Positions 42,153 to 52,181 of a DNA stretch of 64,000 nucleotides are shown piece after piece (the stretch's first letter is position 1; each line of letters starts with the position of its first letter). The position numbers and the translations under genes are program-made. This stretch comes from Tritrichomonas musculus (lineage: Eukaryota > Parabasalia > Tritrichomonadida > Tritrichomonadidae): contig JAPFFF010000034.1 in the NCBI GenBank assembly GCA_039105265.1, positions 62,001-126,000 on the forward strand. The letters are read 5' to 3'. The notes below the pieces were generated by a model. That model was not told the origin of the DNA, did not search any database, and saw only the letters and a list, made by a program, of their open reading frames with translations.

Positions 42153-42300
42153 CTGGAAAAATTTATTTGGTTTGCTTTCTTGCTCTTTTTCCAAATGTTC
42201 AACAGAGGGAGGAATTTGTAAATCATTTGTTGGTACTTTTTCAAGACCTTGGAAACCTTCACTTACAAGTTGCTGAATAAGTAATTTTGGAATCTTTATG
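42153..42300 (-). pseudogene. Relic of the tandem-Rab family (linker region)
   Basis: Read on the minus strand this gives QGLEKVPTNDLQIPPSVEHL and ESKPNKFFQFF, aligning with CLEKMPKDYFQIPSSVVTLE and ESKPNKFMNFF of the tandem-Rab protein just after its second GTPase domain. No G-domain sequence precedes it and no coiled coil follows, and the identity is much lower than for the 6.2-kb copy, so this is an older remnant. Just upstream (~42300-42430) another broken minus-strand frame (GGGTIFTKNSDLAGFG...) is unrecognised. Confidence 0.6.
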
Positions 42301-42487
42301 TATTACAAGACTGAAGAAGTAATCTTCAAAGCACCACTTCTAATTCCTTTTTGGCTGTCAGATTTGATTCCAAATCCAGCAAGATCAGAATTCTTGGTAA
42401 AGATAGTTCCACCTCCTCAATTAAGAATTACTTTTTCAAAATCAAATAAAAAAATTATAACACAAAAATGTAAGTGTAAGTTTATTA

Positions 42488-45400
42488 TTAACTTTCTTTA
42501 ATATATATATCAGTTCCTAAACCTAGATAAAATTCATCATTAATATCAATCTTTTTTGATGTATTTGTGGCACGAGGGACTTCAATTGAAATACGGCCAA
42601 ATAAAATAGAATATGGTGGCTTGTATAAGATATCCTTCATTATTTTAACGATATCATGAATTTCTTTAATAAAAATGCTTTTAAGTTCTTCATCTTCAAT
42701 GATGTAATCGAATAATTCTCTTGGATCTTTAAAACAAGTTTCTTCTTCATCATCTTCATTTTTGTCAATATAATTATTATCAATTATTTTCATTTGTTTT
42801 ATATCAAATTTGTTCTTTGATATTTCATTTGTTTTATCATCATATTTATTAATTTGTTCTTCATCGGGTTTTTCGATTTTTTTACGTTTTGAAACTTCAT
42901 TTGTGAATTTGTCAAGAAAGTCAAGTTCATCTCTGTATTCATCCAAGATTGGTTTCAAGTTTACTTGATTAAATAAGTTAAATAAAGGAAAGCCTAAAAT
43001 GAACAATTTAATAGAATGAAATGCATTTTTTGAAATTATTTTGGGAAATTCAAATTTGAACTTATAATTGGTCTTTTGGTCATTTATTAATGAGATTGAT
43101 TTATCAAAATATTCATTTGATTTTTCATAATTATAAATATTGAAGTAATATTCCATAAGTTTCAAATTAGTGAGACATAAAATGAATAATTTTGATATTT
43201 CTAATCTCTTGTCATAGTGATTATAAGACCGAAAAATCAATGGTGAATTTTGATGCTCCGAAGCACTAATAAAGTATTCAATTGATTTTTCATTTTCTCC
43301 ATTGATTTCACATAAATTTCCAAGATTATATTCAGCCAATGCAAATTCATTTTCAGATGATCTTTTATACCAAATTTCTGCTTTTTCAATATCATTATTA
43401 TAATATTGGTATATTAATCCACTATTATTACGTGCAAATGAATATTCAGATAATGCTGCTGCTCGTATGAGATTTGTTCCTTTTTCAATGTCTTGAGAAA
43501 CAGTTATGTATATTAAACCAAGATCATTATTAGCTATATGATCATAACCATAAAATGGTTCATCATAAAAGCATTCAGCCTTTTTGAATTGGTTTTTATA
43601 AATGCTGTCAATTTTACTAAATAATTGAATTGACTTTTTAATGTTGACTTCAACAATTTCACCCGCTGAATATAAATCAGCTAGAAACAAAATAGCTTTC
43701 AAATTATTTGCTTGAGATGCCAATTCATAATAATAAATCATTTTTAAATTGTCTGGTTTAATATCAATTCCATCACGATAAATTTCACCCAATTTCAAAT
43801 AAGCTTTTGAATAATTTAATTGTGCAGACCTTTCAAAGTAACGTTTGGCAACTGAAAAATCTTTTTTAACTCCTTCTCCATTGTAATAAAGTTCACCTAA
43901 TTTATAAATTGCTTTTGAATTGCTTTGCTTTGCTGCGATTTCATAATACTCTTTTGCCTTTGTATAACTTTGTTTGACCCCAAGACCTTTATAATAAAGA
44001 GATCCTAGATTAATAATAGCATCTAAGCAATTCATTTCAGCAGCCTCTTCATAATAATATTTTGCTCTCAAAAAGTCTTTTGGTGTACCAATACCATTTT
44101 CATAGACTTCACCAAGCATATTAATGCAATATTCATCATCCTCTTTAGCACCCATTTCATAATATTCTTTTGCTTTTGAATGATCAATTTTAGTACCTAT
44201 TCCAAATTGGTAAAAAAACCCACAAAAAATAAAATAATATGGCTCATTTTTGCATAATAATTTGGCATATCTTAAACAAGTAACATAGTCTTCTTCATTA
44301 AATGCACGTTCAAATGAATTAGTAAGTGCGGTTTCATTATTTAAAAAATCTGCCAATTCGAAATATTCACTTGCTTTTTTCTCATTTTTTTCAACTCCTA
44401 TTCCATCAAGATACATAATTCCTAACTTTTCAATAGCATCAGTATTATCATTTTCAGCAGCCTTTTCATAATAGAATTTTGCTTTAGAGAAATCTTGCTC
44501 AATGTTTTCATCATCATAGTATATTTCACCGAGATCAAAATAAGCGTTTTTGTTGCCATGATTTGCTGCTTTTTCATAGAATTCTATTGCTTTTGTAATA
44601 TTTTGTTCTACATGATGCCCGCCATTATATTTCCCTGCTATAAAATAATACAAGTCAGATGGAGAATCTAATATTGAAGGTGAAAAGAGCCTATAATCTA
44701 TTTGCGAAATGTATATGAGTACTATTAAATTTGATTTATAACTTTCTAAAAATTTTAATTCATAGATGAATTTTGACATTAAATCAAATTCTAATGCAAG
44801 ATTAAAGTTTTTTTCGAATTTTATAACCTTATCGGTTAAGTAATTATCAAAATAATATGTTGAAATAAAATCCAAGGTTAATCTCAATCTGATATCTTTT
44901 GATGTTGGTCTTTTTGAAGGATCATATTCAATACATTGTTTGTAAAGTTCTTTGAACATATTAGATCCAAGAGAAATTGGAGGAGCTTCTTCATTTTCAC
45001 TTATTAAGTCAATATCTTTCTTCTCGCTTAAAAAATAAATAATTAGACCAAATGAATAAATATCGCTTGGAAAAGACACATTCGCTTGTCTGCTTTGTTC
45101 AGGTGACATGTACTTTAAAGGTGTAATATCGCCCGTCATATCCCCATTTTCACTTGGATGACGAATCGTTTCAAAATCAACAACATAAGGAAGATAATCG
45201 TGATCTAGAAGAATATTGAATGGTTTAAGATCTCGATGAATAAGTGAATTAGAATGAAGGTATTCAATTACTTGTGAAATTCTATTAACAGTCATTAATG
45301 AGAACAATTCATTGGAAATGTTGTATTTGGCAAGAGTTCCATTACAGATGAATTCATAAACAAAGCCAACTTTTTTGCTTTCTTCAAAAACAAATCCATA

Positions 45401-46396
45401 AAATTGAGGCATGCATCGATGATAATATTTCATACAGAAATTTATTTCATGTTCAAATTGATCTATACAATTCACAAGTTTTAAACAGAAAATATGAAAA
45501 CTATCTAAATGAATGGCCAAATAAAAGAGAGTGCTTCGCTCATTAGAATATAATAATCTTAAACATATAAAATCATCTTTTTTAAAATTTTTCTTTTCGA
45601 TTTTATCGTTATAATCATCATATTTATTTTCATCCAATTCACCAGCCATTTCTAATAAAAATCTGCCATCGCCTTCATATTTATTATGTCGAATTTCTGG
45701 TGATTCGCGATCTTTGGAATGTAAATGATTTCTCCAAAAATCACAAATTCTTTTACGAAAGTTGATTTCTGCTTGTTTCTTGGATTGCTTATATGTGAAA
45801 AAAGAATTATTTTTGAAATAATTCGATGGATAAAAATGCCTTCGAATCATATAACAAATAATTGGACGAATTGTACGTTTAACAAAGCTATTAATACGAA
45901 TTTCACGTAAAAAATTGGAACAAAAAGAATTAATCTCTTCTTTGATATTTTGATTTTCAGAATTTGAACAACAATTGATTAAAGGAGTTTTTTTGTCTTT
46001 TAATTGATTTTCAATCATTTGAAATAATTCAATATTTAAATCATTAAGAATTAAGCATCTTCCTTCATATTCTAAATTATTTGATTCAATACAAAAAATA
46101 ACATCAACTTTTGACGATGTATCATTGCGTAATTGATTCTCATTTTCTGATGAGTGATTAAAATCTATATCTTTTTGAATATATTGATAAGTAATAAACT
46201 TGCAATCTTTAATAAAATCAAATAGGGTACATTTTTCTAGTTTCTTTTTTGGATCATTGCTTTCTTTTTTATTTAATATTGAATGATGGGATGAAAAAAC
46301 GAATTTTGAATAAAGACATTGAATAATGGCATCTTGTATCGAATTTATTGCTATTTTGTATTCTTCTGGAATTTGCTGAAATAAAATATCATCCAT
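42488..46396 (-). CDS. Protein kinase-like domain fused to Sel1 repeats
   Basis: 1302 residues. A ~260-residue N-terminal region of unknown fold precedes a TKL-like kinase domain (~270-500). The Gly-loop is not recognisable and a CLKLV lysine is the only VAIK candidate. HRDLKPFN (387-394) is intact but DFG is DFE (407-409), and SPEQ replaces APE; activity is therefore doubtful. From ~575 to ~1060 come about a dozen Sel1-like repeats of ~36 residues (A-x-x-Y-Y-E-x-A-A-x-x-x-x...A-x-x-x-L-G-x-x-Y). The final ~240 residues are acidic and Lys-rich with a short conserved-looking end (PPYSILFGRISIEVPRATNT). In trichomonads kinase-Sel1 fusions form a large cytosolic family, likely scaffolds. The segment 45157-45779 has been duplicated to 4619-5241. 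Confidence 0.88.
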   Translation of the reverse strand: MDDILFQQIPEEYKIAINSIQDAIIQCLYSKFVFSSHHSILNKKESNDPKKKLEKCTLFDFIKDCKFITYQYIQKDIDFNHSSENENQLRNDTSSKVDVIFCIESNNLEYEGRCLILNDLNIELFQMIENQLKDKKTPLINCCSNSENQNIKEEINSFCSNFLREIRINSFVKRTIRPIICYMIRRHFYPSNYFKNNSFFTYKQSKKQAEINFRKRICDFWRNHLHSKDRESPEIRHNKYEGDGRFLLEMAGELDENKYDDYNDKIEKKNFKKDDFICLRLLYSNERSTLFYLAIHLDSFHIFCLKLVNCIDQFEHEINFCMKYYHRCMPQFYGFVFEESKKVGFVYEFICNGTLAKYNISNELFSLMTVNRISQVIEYLHSNSLIHRDLKPFNILLDHDYLPYVVDFETIRHPSENGDMTGDITPLKYMSPEQSRQANVSFPSDIYSFGLIIYFLSEKKDIDLISENEEAPPISLGSNMFKELYKQCIEYDPSKRPTSKDIRLRLTLDFISTYYFDNYLTDKVIKFEKNFNLALEFDLMSKFIYELKFLESYKSNLIVLIYISQIDYRLFSPSILDSPSDLYYFIAGKYNGGHHVEQNITKAIEFYEKAANHGNKNAYFDLGEIYYDDENIEQDFSKAKFYYEKAAENDNTDAIEKLGIMYLDGIGVEKNEKKASEYFELADFLNNETALTNSFERAFNEEDYVTCLRYAKLLCKNEPYYFIFCGFFYQFGIGTKIDHSKAKEYYEMGAKEDDEYCINMLGEVYENGIGTPKDFLRAKYYYEEAAEMNCLDAIINLGSLYYKGLGVKQSYTKAKEYYEIAAKQSNSKAIYKLGELYYNGEGVKKDFSVAKRYFERSAQLNYSKAYLKLGEIYRDGIDIKPDNLKMIYYYELASQANNLKAILFLADLYSAGEIVEVNIKKSIQLFSKIDSIYKNQFKKAECFYDEPFYGYDHIANNDLGLIYITVSQDIEKGTNLIRAAALSEYSFARNNSGLIYQYYNNDIEKAEIWYKRSSENEFALAEYNLGNLCEINGENEKSIEYFISASEHQNSPLIFRSYNHYDKRLEISKLFILCLTNLKLMEYYFNIYNYEKSNEYFDKSISLINDQKTNYKFKFEFPKIISKNAFHSIKLFILGFPLFNLFNQVNLKPILDEYRDELDFLDKFTNEVSKRKKIEKPDEEQINKYDDKTNEISKNKFDIKQMKIIDNNYIDKNEDDEEETCFKDPRELFDYIIEDEELKSIFIKEIHDIVKIMKDILYKPPYSILFGRISIEVPRATNTSKKIDINDEFYLGLGTDIYIKES

Positions 46397-48639
46397 TTTG
46401 GGTGTTAACGACTAAATAATTACTCAATTTAATAAAATAAACGTTTTTTAAAGGGTTCGATTCCTTGTTGCCCGAAATTTTCATATTTCTAATAGGATTT
46501 TAACTATTATATTAAACAAAAATTAAATATAGAAAAACATCTTTATTTTAGCAGGAAGATTTTTTGATATTTTAATTTAACTATAAGATATGTATATTTT
46601 AATAAATTGAGTTGTTGTAATTTTTTCAAATTTTTGAATACTTTAATTCAAATTATAAAATCATTCAAAATTAAAAATTTCAAAAGAATTCAAATTAACT
46701 GAAAAAATAGAGTAATTTTAAAAAGAGGGTGGTCATCCAATTGAATACTCATAAAATCTTATAAAATTTTAACATATTATTCATTTATCTTTGTCTATAT
46801 TGAATAAGATCACGAATTTTTAAAATAATTAAATATAAAATTTAATTAATAAAAACAAAATTAATAAATATTTATATTTTAAAAGAATCGAAATATTTGC
46901 TGATTTTTAAAAAATGCATATTTTAAATTTTTTTATTGATCGATAAGTCATTTGTAATGTCCTAATGATAAGTATCCATAATAAATTGTTTGATTTTTTT
47001 CAAGTTTTAATTTATGAATGGTCCAAATAATTATTTATCATATAAATTTTTTGCAAAATCTTAAGAAATTGGCAGATATATTTCAAAAGCTATACCTATC
47101 ATTTATAATATAAATAAGGATAAATATATATTATTGTTTATTTTTTAATTTACAACTACCAATTTTGTTATATTTATAATTTAAAATGATTCAATTGTAA
47201 ATTTTTTATTTCTCAATTAAACTGAAAACACAACTTTTTAAATTAAAAATAAAATCTAATTTGAATATAGATTTTATTTCGTAAAAATGGTTATATTTTT
47301 TGTCCGTTTATAATTTACTCGAAATCAAAGAATTTCATTTTTCTCCATATGTGATGGATATAACTGATTTTGGCTAATGACTTTTTTCTTAGTTAGCATA
47401 TGCTCTATAGCAAAATGATAACAGATTAATTCAATTCAGATACTTTTAAATATCACCAATTTTCAATCGCTAATATCTTTTTTGAAAATATTCCAATTTT
47501 GTTTATTGGCATATCATTATATTTAATATTGGGTGCTTTATATATTTAAAATAATCAAATGATATTCTTAATTGATATTAAAAAAATATTCCTTGAATTT
47601 CTTTTCAAAAATAATAATTTTCATGATTTGAAGTAGAGGTGTGGACACCTACTTTACATTTTTAACGTTTATAAAAATATGCATATCTTTTTATGTATTA
47701 ATAATTACTAAATAAAATTTTGATATTATATTATAGTGCACTTATTTTATATATTTATTATTTAAATGTTTTAAAATATCAATTATATAAGTTATAATAA
47801 CACAAACAAGTATCCTATGAAAATAACCCAATCCAGCCACCTGATGGATGGATTGAATTTATAATGATTAATTATTATATATATTGGAAATTAATGATTA
47901 ATTATGCATTTTGTTATTTTATAAATATTTCATATTTTGTTAAAAAGTTCATTTTAATGAATTTTTACATATTTTTTTGAAATATCTAAATAAATAAAGA
48001 ATTTATTTAGATTATAATTACATTTAGATATATTACATTTAATTTAATAAAGATATGCTAAATTTAGTTTAATTTGATTCAGGGGGCTGAGCTGCAAAAA
48101 TCAATTTTAAAATAATAAACTTTAATAACGATTTTTTTTCAATAAAAAATTTTTATTAAAATATTAAGCAAATATCTTTTTATATTTATATGTATATCAT
48201 AGATTATATAACTTTTAATAATATTATATATACTATAAAAATATTTAAAATAAATATTAACAATTAATAAACTTTATATAACTGTATATTCTAAATACTG
48301 ATCAATTATAAATTCAAAGCGCTTTTCATAAAATGTTAATTTGAGAGAAATGAAATAAATAATTTTCTTTATATATTTTGAAGTTTAATTAAAATTTAAA
48401 TCAAATGTAGAAAGTTTTTTTCATTAATTTTTTTTTTCATAAATTTTGAATAAAAAAATCTTCGAGAATAAAATTGAGAATATAGTAAATAATAATTGAG
48501 AGTCATTACATTCGAATTCATATCTTAATATGTAATTTATTATTTTATTATATTATAATAATTATATGATATATATAAAATATATAACAATTATATATTA
48601 ATAATATAATTTTAAAATACTTTTTTTTATTAAATTTGG
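46397..48639. other. Long AT-rich intergenic stretch
   Basis: Over 2.2 kb with no supported gene. GGGTTCGATTCC at about 46455 looks like an isolated tRNA B-box, but no matching acceptor or D-arm lies upstream. Confidence 0.45.
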
Positions 48640-48973
48640 CCCATTTTCAGGCCAACTTAAATTGGTACTATAAAACATGCACGCTCAAAAAGTTCTCTCC
48701 ATTGAAAAAGTTTTGATTATTTTTTGAATAACACTCTCAAATTTCGCACAACTTTTTATGAAGATAAATGGTCGTGAAAAATTGAGAGAACCGTTACTTT
48801 TTGAATATTCTATTTCAAAAAAAGCGCCATTATATTTTTCGGGAAGTGCGTGCTAGCATTCCTCCATTAAAGATCGAATCCTAGTTGTCCATATTCCACG
48901 TGGACAAAGTGGGAAGTGGAGGATGCTAGCACTTGCGAAGGAAGATATGTTTAATTACAGATTATGCATTGCG

Positions 48974-49345
48974 GAAGATTCGAGGGATGGAGCTCTCCAT
49001 CTCTTGAATCTTCTGTTTCCGATTACTCAATTACAGAAGATTCGAGGGATGGAGCTCTCCATCTCTTGAATCTTCTGTTTCCGATTACTCAATTACAGAA
49101 GATTTGAGGGATGGAGCTCTCCATCTCTTGAATCTTCTGTTTCCGATTACTCAATTACAGAAGATTCGAGGGATGGAGCTCTCCATCTCTTGAATCTTCT
49201 GTTTCCGATTACTCAATTACAAAAGATTTGAGGGATGGAGCTCTCCATCTCTTGAATCTTCTGTTTCCGATTACTCAATTACAGAAGATTTGAGGGATGG
49301 AGCTCTCCATCTCTTGAATCTTCTGTTTCCGATTACTCAATTACA
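48974..49345 (+). repeat. 62-bp tandem array, left arm (6 units)
   Basis: Six units starting GAAGATT(C/T)GAGGGATGGAG, each ending ...CCGATTACTCAATTACA. Each unit is itself a hairpin: GAAGATTCGAGGGATGGAG faces CTCCATCTCTTGAATCTTC. A partial seventh unit leads into the centre. Confidence 0.92.
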
Positions 49346-49622
49346 GAAGATTCTTTTTATAAAAAATATTTGATTTTTAATTAACATTTTATCTTCAAAG
49401 TTTCATTTATCATCCATCTATTTTTCAACAATCATATTTCTCTTCTTCGTTCAACAATTTTCTTTTCTTCTTTCTTTCATCTTTCCTTTTTTCAATTGCA
49501 AAAAGAAAGAAAACGCTAAGAAAGGGTTTTGAAGAGAAAAAAGATGAGTGCTAAAGAAGAGAAGGATGATAAATAAAGAAGGCAAATATAATAACTGAAA
49601 AAAGAAAAGTGCTTTTTTATTA

Positions 49623-50118
49623 AATCTTCTGTAATTGAGTAATCGGAAACAGAAGATTCAAGAGATGGAGAGCTCCATCCCTCGAATCTTTTGTAATTGA
49701 GTAATCGGAAACAGAAGATTCAAGAGATGGAGAGCTCCATCCCTCAAATCTTCTGTAATTGAGTAATCGGAAACAGAAGATTCAAGAGATGGAGAGCTCC
49801 ATCCCTCAAATCTTCTGTAATTGAGTAATCGGAAACAGAAGATTCAAGAGATGGAGAGCTCCATCCCTCAAATCTTCTGTAATTGAGTAATCGGAAACAG
49901 AAGATTCAAGAGATGGAGAGCTCCATCCCTCAAATCTTCTGTAATTGAGTAATCGGAAACAGAAGATTCAAGAGATGGAGAGCTCCATCCCTCGAATCTT
50001 CTGTAATTGAGTAATCGGAAACAGAAGATTCAAGAGATGGAGAGCTCCATCCCTCAAATCTTCTGTAATTGAGTAATCGGAAACAGAAGATTCAAGAGAT
50101 GGAGAGCTCCATCCCTCG
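49623..50118 (-). repeat. 62-bp tandem array, right arm (8 units)
   Basis: Eight units, the reverse complement of the left-arm unit. The difference in copy number (8 versus 6) shows that the arrays expand or contract independently while the outer arms stay matched. Confidence 0.92.
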
Positions 50119-50458
50119 AATCTTCCGCAATGCATAATCTGTAATTAAACATATCTTCCTTCGCAAGTGCTAGCATCCTCCACTTCCCACTTTGTCCACG
50201 TGGAATATGGACAACTAGGATTCGATCTTTAATGGAGGAATGCTAGCACGCACTTCCCGAAAAATATAATGGCGCTTTTTTTGAAATAGAATATTCAAAA
50301 AGTAACGGTTCTCTCAATTTTTCACGACCATTTATCTTCATAAAAAGTTGTGCGAAATTTGAGAGTGTTATTCAAAAAATAATCAAAACTTTTTCAATGG
50401 AGAGAACTTTTTGAGCGTGCATGTTTTATAGTACCAATTTAAGTCAACCCCATTTTCA

Positions 50459-51456
50459 TTTTCTCAATTTTTTTTTGGGCCAATTTAAGTGGAAACTATA
50501 TCATACATTAATAATTAAATAATAACAAACGAGACACATTTTTTTAAATAGTATAAAAATGATTTTTATCATGTTTTTATTACTTTTTTTCTTCTAAATA
50601 ATAGATTTTTCTCTTAATTACATAATTTCTATAGTTTACATATTTTTATATTTTTTTCAGTGGTTTATATTTTTCTACCTCAGAAAAAAAATCATATATC
50701 ACCACAAGTCGGCCCCGTGGACGAAAATAAAAAATAATTATATCATTATAATGCTCATAAAAAATAATTAATATATGCAAATTTTGGTGCGAATCTAAAT
50801 CACTTCACCCTGTCCGCACCTCTTTTGAAGTAAATAAATGAATAAATATATTTATAATATAAAAAACTGGTTATATAAAAATAGTTAACTTAAAAATTTT
50901 TTATATTAGAAAAAATAAATCTTACAATTTCATTGAAAAATTGAGAGTTTTTTGAAGGAAAAACGTATTTTATTGTATGCAATTATTTTAAATTGAGAGT
51001 TTTTTGTAGGAAAAACGTATTATTTTGATAAGAGAATGAAAAGTTATTAAAAATAAAATATATTAAAAATAGTAAAATATATATTAATTATAATAATTTA
51101 TATATTTATTTGGTACTTAGTACAATAAAAAAAATATATCAAAATATTAAATATTGCTTAAAAATTGTTGATAATTATTAAAAATTGCCCAATAATAGGA
51201 AAATGAAAGTTTTAATCTTGAAAATATAAATAAATGTTTATATAAAATGTTTATAGATAGATTAATTGTCAATATCAAAAAATATGATTTTCGATGTAGT
51301 TATATATCCAGACAGGATCATTATTCCCTTTTGAGGTTATATAATATTTTAATCAGTATTAATAGCTAATAATTAATACACCATTATATTTTCGATTAGT
51401 CACAAAAACAGAAAATTAGGGGGTTTTAAAAAAAATAAAATTTTAGTAGTAGACTG
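50459..51456. other. Intergenic between foldback element and Maverick
   Basis: A+T-rich, no gene. A ~32-base direct repeat (AAATTGAGAGTTTTTTG, then AGGAAAAACGTATT) occurs at ~50937-50970 and ~50991-51024. The left end of the Maverick should lie near the right edge of this stretch. Confidence 0.4.
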
Positions 51457-51494
51457 TTACTAGCAAAAAGGTCTAAAGCCCTTTTCACTAGTAA
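51457..51494. repeat. Imperfect 38-bp palindrome near the Maverick left edge
   Basis: TTACTAGCAAAAAGG and CCCTTTTCACTAGTAA are imperfect inverted complements around TCTAAAG. It may belong to the Maverick terminal repeat or be a regulatory hairpin. Comparison with the right terminus is needed to decide. Confidence 0.45.
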
Positions 51495-51590
51495 CTTTGA
51501 GAAATGGCAAAACGAATGAATAATTTATGCATGATTTGAATGTTAGTTTTAATTTTGGAATTAATGAAAGAATTAGTGTTAGAATTTATT

Positions 51591-51605
51591 TTATCACCAA
51601 CGAAA
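51591..51605 (+). promoter_or_regulatory. Maverick extended initiator motif (first gene)
   Basis: TTATCACCAACGAAA, three bases before ATG 51608. The TATC-to-ATG distance is 16. Identical 15-mer to the one upstream of the polymerase gene. Confidence 0.75.
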
Positions 51606-51607
51606 AA

Positions 51608-51808
51608 ATGTCATTTGAGAAAGTTAATGAAAGAATAAATGTTTTATTTAATGAAATCGTTAAATGTCAAAATCAAATGTGTGAATATATATATAATTTC
51701 AATGAATGTCATTCAATGAGAAAGCGTTTATACTGGACTAATGAAATCAAAAAGACTCGCGCATTAATGAAATCACTAAAGACTGAACTATCAATGTATT
51801 TGATTTGA
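51608..51808 (+). CDS. Small Maverick protein, 66 aa
   Basis: MSFEKVNERINVLFNEIVKC and following residues; a helical, coiled-coil-like, basic protein with no recognised domain. The frame is open upstream to an ATG at 51527, but the extended initiator motif (51591-51605) lies inside that extension and ends three bases before ATG 51608, so I choose 51608. First gene of the element, upstream of and co-directional with the polymerase. Function unknown. Confidence 0.65.
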   Translation: MSFEKVNERINVLFNEIVKCQNQMCEYIYNFNECHSMRKRLYWTNEIKKTRALMKSLKTELSMYLI

Positions 51809-51837
51809 TTGAATTCGTTATTTTTCATTCGTAAATT

Positions 51838-51950
51838 CATGAGACGGTTATTATAAATATCATGAGACGGTTATTGAGATGATTCATGAGACGGTTATAA
51901 AGACATAATACGGTTGTCATTTCTGTAAAATAATAGTATGAGACGGTTAT
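51838..51950. repeat. Iterated CATGAGACGGTTAT sites
   Basis: Four copies of ATGAGACGGTTAT (51839-51851, 51862-51874, 51886-51898, 51938-51950), three of them preceded by C, plus a degenerate ATAATACGGTTGT (51906-51918). They sit in the 350-bp gap between the first Maverick gene and the polymerase promoter. The regular 23-24-bp spacing of the first three fits iterated protein-binding sites (operator, replication or Myb-type AACCGT sites). Not coding. Confidence 0.75.
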
Positions 51951-52161
51951 TTCAAAGCAAAATCCGAAAATTTTGGCATCTCCATTATTGAATACCCATT
52001 CAAACTCATAAAATTTTATAATTGAATACTCACACAAAAATGGAAAGTTCGTTATTTTAATTAATTACATCCATTTATTTATTTCATTTAACATGTCATT
52101 TATGTAAAAATTTTATGACGAAATTAATTTAATGTTAATATATTTTTATCTATAATAATTT

Positions 52162-52176
52162 TTATCACCAACGAAA
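52162..52176 (+). promoter_or_regulatory. Maverick extended initiator motif (polymerase)
   Basis: TTATCACCAACGAAA; TATC is 19 bases before ATG 52182. The TCACC core fits the trichomonad initiator TCA-Y-W loosely, and the AACGAAA extension is shared by other genes of the element. Confidence 0.75.
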
Positions 52177-52181
52177 AATAA

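Larger units (their letters stand above)
48650..50448. mobile_element. Foldback/MULE-like element with 10-bp target duplication
   Basis: A 1.8-kb near-palindrome. Outer arms of about 319 bp (48655-48973 and ~50126-50444) look identical by eye in inverted orientation. Inside each arm is a tandem array of 62-bp units, six on the left (48974-49345) and eight on the right (49623-50118), also inverted to each other. A ~280-bp polypyrimidine/polypurine-rich centre (49346-49622) lacks a gene. The direct repeat CCCATTTTCA flanks the structure (48640-48649 and 50449-50458), a 9-10-bp target duplication typical of Foldback and Mutator-like elements. Non-autonomous: no transposase is encoded. Near-identity of the arms implies recent insertion or ongoing arm conversion. 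Confidence 0.85.

Noticed and set aside
46452-46475. Isolated tRNA T-arm-like sequence GGGTTCGATTCC
   Set aside because: The T-stem has a mismatch and no matching acceptor, D-arm or anticodon arm lies upstream, so it is not a tRNA gene.
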